Both the position numbers and the translations under genes were made by a program. A DNA stretch of 32,312 nt, taken from the NCBI GenBank assembly GCA_027575765.1, contig JANBPT010000525.1:1-32312 (forward strand), given 5' to 3'. Below the pieces are notes generated by a model. It was not told the DNA's origin and made no database searches. It worked only from the letters and a program-made list of their open reading frames with translations. Positions 28,300 through 32,312 of this stretch are shown here, piece after piece. Source of the stretch: Tieghemiomyces parasiticus (taxonomy: Eukaryota > Kickxellomycota > Dimargaritomycetes > Dimargaritales > Dimargaritaceae). Numbering within the stretch: the stretch's first letter is position 1; each line of letters begins with the position of its first letter.

Positions 28300-30679
28300 G
28301 TTGAACAGGAATGACTTTACGGAAAAAAGCGTAGCAGTAGAAGGATAAGCGAATAAGGCGGGAACAGGGACAAGTTCAGGTGAAAAAGTATCGACAACCC
28401 CCTACAAGGCGAGGTTTAAGGCACAGCTAACGAGGCCAAGTAGTCGGCGCCGCTTCCTGAGCAGCAGGAAAGGGGGGGAGGCAACTTGGACCTTACTGCC
28501 CGCTGGCATACCGGTGGGAGGTAACCAGGCAATAGAATGGACTGCGAAGGGTTTAATCAGGGAGAACAGGCACTGGCATCTATGGCCGTGCCGATGGCGT
28601 GCTCTGTGCCTATTTAGAGTATATCCTACGTTCCCATTGATACCAGGACCCAGTCTCGTGGAAGGGTGTGTTCATTCAGCACGAAAGAAAGGCGTCGTCG
28701 CATGAGATACGATCCAGTATGACCTTGCTCCTGGATATGGGCGAGCACCACCATATAGGAGGAGATTAGGCCAGGCTTTTCTGGCACCCCACTAGGCAGA
28801 TTAGCACCGGAAATCGGCTCAAGGTCATGCTGGACCATGGTGATCAGTTTAGCGCGGGGGTGGCCCAAGCAGGTGATGCAGAGGTGACCGGGTGACAAGC
28901 ATGAATTCCTGCAAGTGTTAAAGCGACTGATTAGGTTGATCTTGATGAACGGCACTTTGTCCTATCCTAGCCACGATATTGCGCCATACTCAGTTAAACG
29001 GGAGTCCAACTGGCGGGATTATCGTCTATACTCCGCAGTGTGCTTGCGGGTCGTATACCGGGCCGTCCGCATGGGTTCCGAGGGCGGCAAGACAACTTCC
29101 TGTACCTTGCAGACGCCGACTTGGTCGTAATCAAGTGTTCCTTCGTATACGGAGCGGTTCAAGGCTCGTCATCTAAACTCTCGACGATGTATCGGCGTGA
29201 CCAGTTGGATCGCGAAGTCAGGCTCCGAATGAAGCGGGTTCGGCAGGGATATTATCGGCAACAGGTCCCCTGAGTGTCGGCTGATGAGGCCGCGAGGGGA
29301 AAACCCTGCGTTCACTTAGCTTCCTAGTGGAGGGGGGGTTGTTTAATGAAGACAGGCTGTTCTGGGTCTCGTCCGATACCTGGTTGGTGACCCCTGTTAC
29401 ATTACGTCAGTCGTTGCAATGGGTAGGATCACCCAAGGGCTCGATGGGGGACGCCGGAGGAATAGGTGGGCGCGCCCGTTCCGGCCAGAGGTGAGTAAGG
29501 AGTGGAGAGGCGCATGGCAGTGCATTCGGATGCCCTTGAGTGAGCGGCCAGGATAAAACACTAGGTGATGAACGACAGTGGTAACTGGGGGATGCGACAC
29601 GAAGGTTCTGACCAAGGAAGCGGCTTGGTCGCCAGTTGGCTTACACGCAGTACTTGACCTACGGTATTTGTGAGTTGGCTGTCTGTTTACAATATACGTA
29701 GTGCGTCGCTACGTTAGGAAGAAAGAACCGACCAGTTTCGGCAGCCACAGAAAAAAAAGAAAACCTAGCCGTCTAGCAACATTACATGAGAAGTTGGAGG
29801 GCGAGCGAGAAAGGGGAACCCAACCCCCATCAGCGGCGAAAGCGGTGAGCATTCGGCCCAGGACTGTATGGCTGCCAAGGATGACCACACCACGAAATTG
29901 CAAAGCTCTCCTTATTTACCTTATCTACTGCTCCATGGTGGCGACACGGGTCGTTGCTTTCACCATCGACGTGCCGGCGGCAGGCTGCACAGAGTGCGGT
30001 CTCCTCAAGACCGTCGCTCTTCTCCTCGGCTGAATCAAGTACAGTCTGGTAAACAAGACATATTCATCTGTACAAGCAGGTTATTCACCCACCGCAAGTT
30101 GTATCACTTATCGACAGGGCTATACTGTGATTTATTAATAATTATCGGACCTGCGGCCTTGGGCGGTAAAACAGCACATGTAGGGGCGCATGTTTACAGA
30201 TGGCCACGACACCATACTTCACCACTATGGAGACATTACATGCCATCGAAATAAGCCACACAAGAGGGATAATAGCTCGGTTGTTGGTATATGTAACAGG
30301 CTCACCGACCTCAGAAAAAATTAGTGGCTTACAATAAGCCCAGACCGAACCATTAGGCCGTCAAAAGATGGTATCCATCACTGGAAGTTTAATACAAGAG
30401 GTTGGTAACGATAAATAGCGCAGCTAATCTAGGATAGTTAAGTCCCACGTAGCACAGGCAGCACGGCACTAATAAGTGAGAAGATATATGCTAGGTACAA
30501 TCTAGGAATCAACCAAGCCGAGTTAGACGCTGTGAAAGAGATAATTACAGCAAAGCACAGCGAACGGGCTACCCGTCAGGAAAGCCAGGTCGGGTGCTAA
30601 CAGTACAAAGTCTGGGAGGGGGGATCGAGGGCAGCTGTGAGAAGATAGCATCGGTAACGACGGTCCATGACCTTAATCC
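28300..30679. other. Gene-poor stretch between DsbA-like and trypsin-like genes
   Basis: About 2.4 kb. The first part must include the DsbA-like promoter; the last part the 3' region of the protease gene. Overlapping frames at 28626-28955 (-), 29040-29273 (+) and 29701-30033 (+) have no recognisable domains. A Cys/His-rich exon-like island on the minus strand at about 29833-30048 is discussed under findings. Confidence 0.4.
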
Positions 30680-31534
30680 TTACGCCAATAACGTGTCCTT
30701 CTTGATCCCGGTAGTCTTGGAAATCCAGTCAGCGAAGTAAGCTGGACGAGTATAAAACGCTACGACGGAGCTGGTCCCGCAGGCGGTGGAGGTCGACCCG
30801 GGGGTGAAGCCGTAGCTCGTCAGGCCAGCGAGCTGAAAGCTCTTCCCATCGCTATAGACCAAGGCACCGCCGGAATCGCCCTGGCAGGTATCGTGGTTAT
30901 CATTCTTGGCGGCGCAAATGGTGGGACCGGACTGGTCTTTGAAATCGGGCTCGGCCTCGCGGCATTTACTCGTGGGCCCTACCGTGATGTTCACCTGGCG
31001 CAGGTCGTCAGATACCGATCCGGCGTTGCTAACTTTGCCCCACCCGATGGCCTGCAGGACCTGGTTGTCCTTGATTTTCGAGTCGGTAAGCTTCACAATC
31101 TGGGTGTTGTCGTCGAGTTTGGCGCTTTTCTTGAGCTGAACCAGGGCGACATCGTTGGCCAGTGACATGGTGTCAAACCCTGGATGCACCGATATTTTGC
31201 TTGCCTGGTATAGTTCGGCCTTTTCGACGTTGTTACTGCCTAGACCGGCGACCACCGCAGAGGCCGAGGTAGGGGCGCCGCTCTGCTCATCGGTAATGCA
31301 GTGCGCCGCGGTCAGGATGTAGTTATCGGCAATCAACGACCCGCCGCAGAGCGCGACACCGCCTGGTACGACAATGTTGAGCACGGCGGCGAAGGGGTAG
31401 GCGCGGCCGTTCACTTTAGTGCCGCCAATGATGCGCTGGACACTGCTGGCCGTGGGTGGCGGGCCAGTCGGAGCGGTTTGCACGACAGCCAGGATAAAGC
31501 CCAGGGCAGAAACGGTGGTGATGGTGAACCGCAT
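30680..31534 (-). CDS. Secreted trypsin-like serine protease (S1A family), preproenzyme
   Basis: A 284-residue intronless gene. Residues 1-20 are a signal peptide (MRFTITTVSALGFILAVVQT); a short propeptide ends SVQR, cleaved before IIGGT (35-39), the classic activation site. Catalytic triad: His78 in LTAAHC, Asp128 in NDVALVQL, Ser221 in GDSGGAL. Asp215, six residues before the serine, is the S1-pocket aspartate of trypsin (cleavage after Lys/Arg). Six cysteines (63, 79, 191, 207, 217 and one near 252) fit the three core disulfides of fungal trypsins. No added domain. I start at the ATG at 31534, the first in frame and directly before the signal peptide; the frame is open further upstream without an ATG. 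A TATA box lies about 195 bases upstream. Such enzymes serve extracellular nutrition or host interaction in fungi. Confidence 0.96.
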   Translation of the reverse strand: MRFTITTVSALGFILAVVQTAPTGPPPTASSVQRIIGGTKVNGRAYPFAAVLNIVVPGGVALCGGSLIADNYILTAAHCITDEQSGAPTSASAVVAGLGSNNVEKAELYQASKISVHPGFDTMSLANDVALVQLKKSAKLDDNTQIVKLTDSKIKDNQVLQAIGWGKVSNAGSVSDDLRQVNITVGPTSKCREAEPDFKDQSGPTICAAKNDNHDTCQGDSGGALVYSDGKSFQLAGLTSYGFTPGSTSTACGTSSVVAFYTRPAYFADWISKTTGIKKDTLLA

Positions 31535-32312
31535 GGCAATTGATATGGTACGGATAATATACAGGGCAAATGTATACAAAGGGCGAAGGGGCAGTGTGAT
31601 ATTACGGCTGCTGAGGGTGCAGAAATTACAAAAGTTAGGCGGTGCGGGGTAATGGGGCGGCACAAGGGTGTGGCGAAGGCGAGACTCTAACTGGTACTGG
31701 GAGCAGGAGAGAGGAGAGGGCCACGCCTTTTTATACCCGGCATCGGACTGCTTAATCCTGCCTTGCCGCCTGACCAGAGGGGTAAAGGCGGTGGCGGTGG
31801 TGGAAAAAAGTCAAGGCAACGGGTTGATCGCCACCGGCCCATTACGCGCCGTTCCTCATTAGGAACTGGTAGCCAGCACCGTTCAGCAATGTGTATGTGC
31901 CACCTCATTAGCCCGAAGATTACCTGATACCCGCAACTAGCCCAGCCGTAGTATCCTTTTTTTTCAGCACCAGACCAGCTGAGGAACAAGCAGCCAATGG
32001 CCCTGCCCCTCTCTTCTCACCATCACCTTCCCATCGACCCTGGTCCGGATCCAAGAGGCCGGCGGTAGGACAATCGGCTGGAGGGGACCGACGTGGCGCG
32101 GATGGCATACGGGATGGTCCTGACTGGTGGAACTGTTGGGCGATGTTTCCTCCTCCCCCCATTCGCTATTAAGGCCCGAGCTGTTGTGTAGCGCGAAGAA
32201 AGGAAGGACCAGCGAGGGTGTGGAATACCAAGCCTGGTGTTCGGTCCCAATATCTTATTGTCGCTGCGACCGGGGTCGTGGCACGTTGAACACGCCATGG
32301 GGCGACCGAATG
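31535..32312. other. Promoter side of the protease gene and window end
   Basis: Includes the protease leader and TATA box. Beyond about 31760 no gene is supported; frames on both strands lack domains. Confidence 0.45.
31727..31735 (-). promoter_or_regulatory. TATA box of the trypsin-like protease gene
   Basis: TATAAAAAG on the minus strand, about 195 bases before the ATG at 31534. A strong TATA match is typical of regulated, highly inducible genes such as secreted proteases; the other genes here mostly lack one. Confidence 0.5.

Noticed and set aside
29281..29345. Hammerhead-ribozyme-like CTGATGAG with GCC-GCGA-GGG and GAAAAC
   Set aside because: The core-adjacent stem II has a G-G mismatch, the GAAAC box has an extra A and lacks the preceding C, and the stem I strands do not pair, so it cannot form the known fold.

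Overview
The window looks like nuclear chromosomal DNA of a filamentous, probably early-diverging fungus. The signs are short spliceosomal introns (mostly 120-180 nt) with GTAAGT/GTAAGC donors, compact high-GC3 genes on both strands, a nuclear-encoded mitochondrial complex I 49 kDa subunit with a presequence, eIF3c with an RGG tail, and a secreted trypsin-type protease. The closer guess (Zoopagomycota/Kickxellomycotina-like) is inference only. I saw no tRNA, rRNA, CRISPR array or recognisable transposon.

Layout. 1-5011 is gene-poor, with one possible leucine-rich-repeat-like remnant on the minus strand (1834-2388). 5012-12722 is the first housekeeping block: a MAPR/Dap1-type cytochrome b5-fold heme protein (+), converging on three minus-strand genes, namely complex I 49 kDa subunit, a two-exon SERF-family protein and eIF3 subunit c. 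12723-18252 is gene-poor but holds the most unusual content: an intact unrecognised 271-codon gene (16177-16992, +) with a TATA box, and about 1.6 kb upstream a decayed paralogue of it (about 14560-15235) with its own TATA-like box at the matching distance. 18253-24218 is the second housekeeping block: ribosomal protein S13 (uS15, minus) diverging from prefoldin subunit 3 (plus), then eIF2D (plus, six exons). 24219-32312 holds an intronless single-HKD phospholipase-D-family protein (+), a five-exon DsbA-like thioredoxin-fold protein (-), about 2.4 kb with no clear gene, and a secreted trypsin-like zymogen (-) with a TATA box.

The recognised genes mostly serve protein synthesis and folding (uS15, eIF3c, eIF2D, prefoldin 3, DsbA-like) or mitochondria and lipid/heme biology (complex I, PLD6-like, MAPR). 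Nothing suggests operon-like co-function; the neighbourhood is a normal eukaryotic mix. I rebuilt five spliced genes by hand (14 introns). Every junction restores the family reading frame, and one intron appears to be of the GC-AG type. The main candidate for something undescribed is the orphan gene and its tandem relic.
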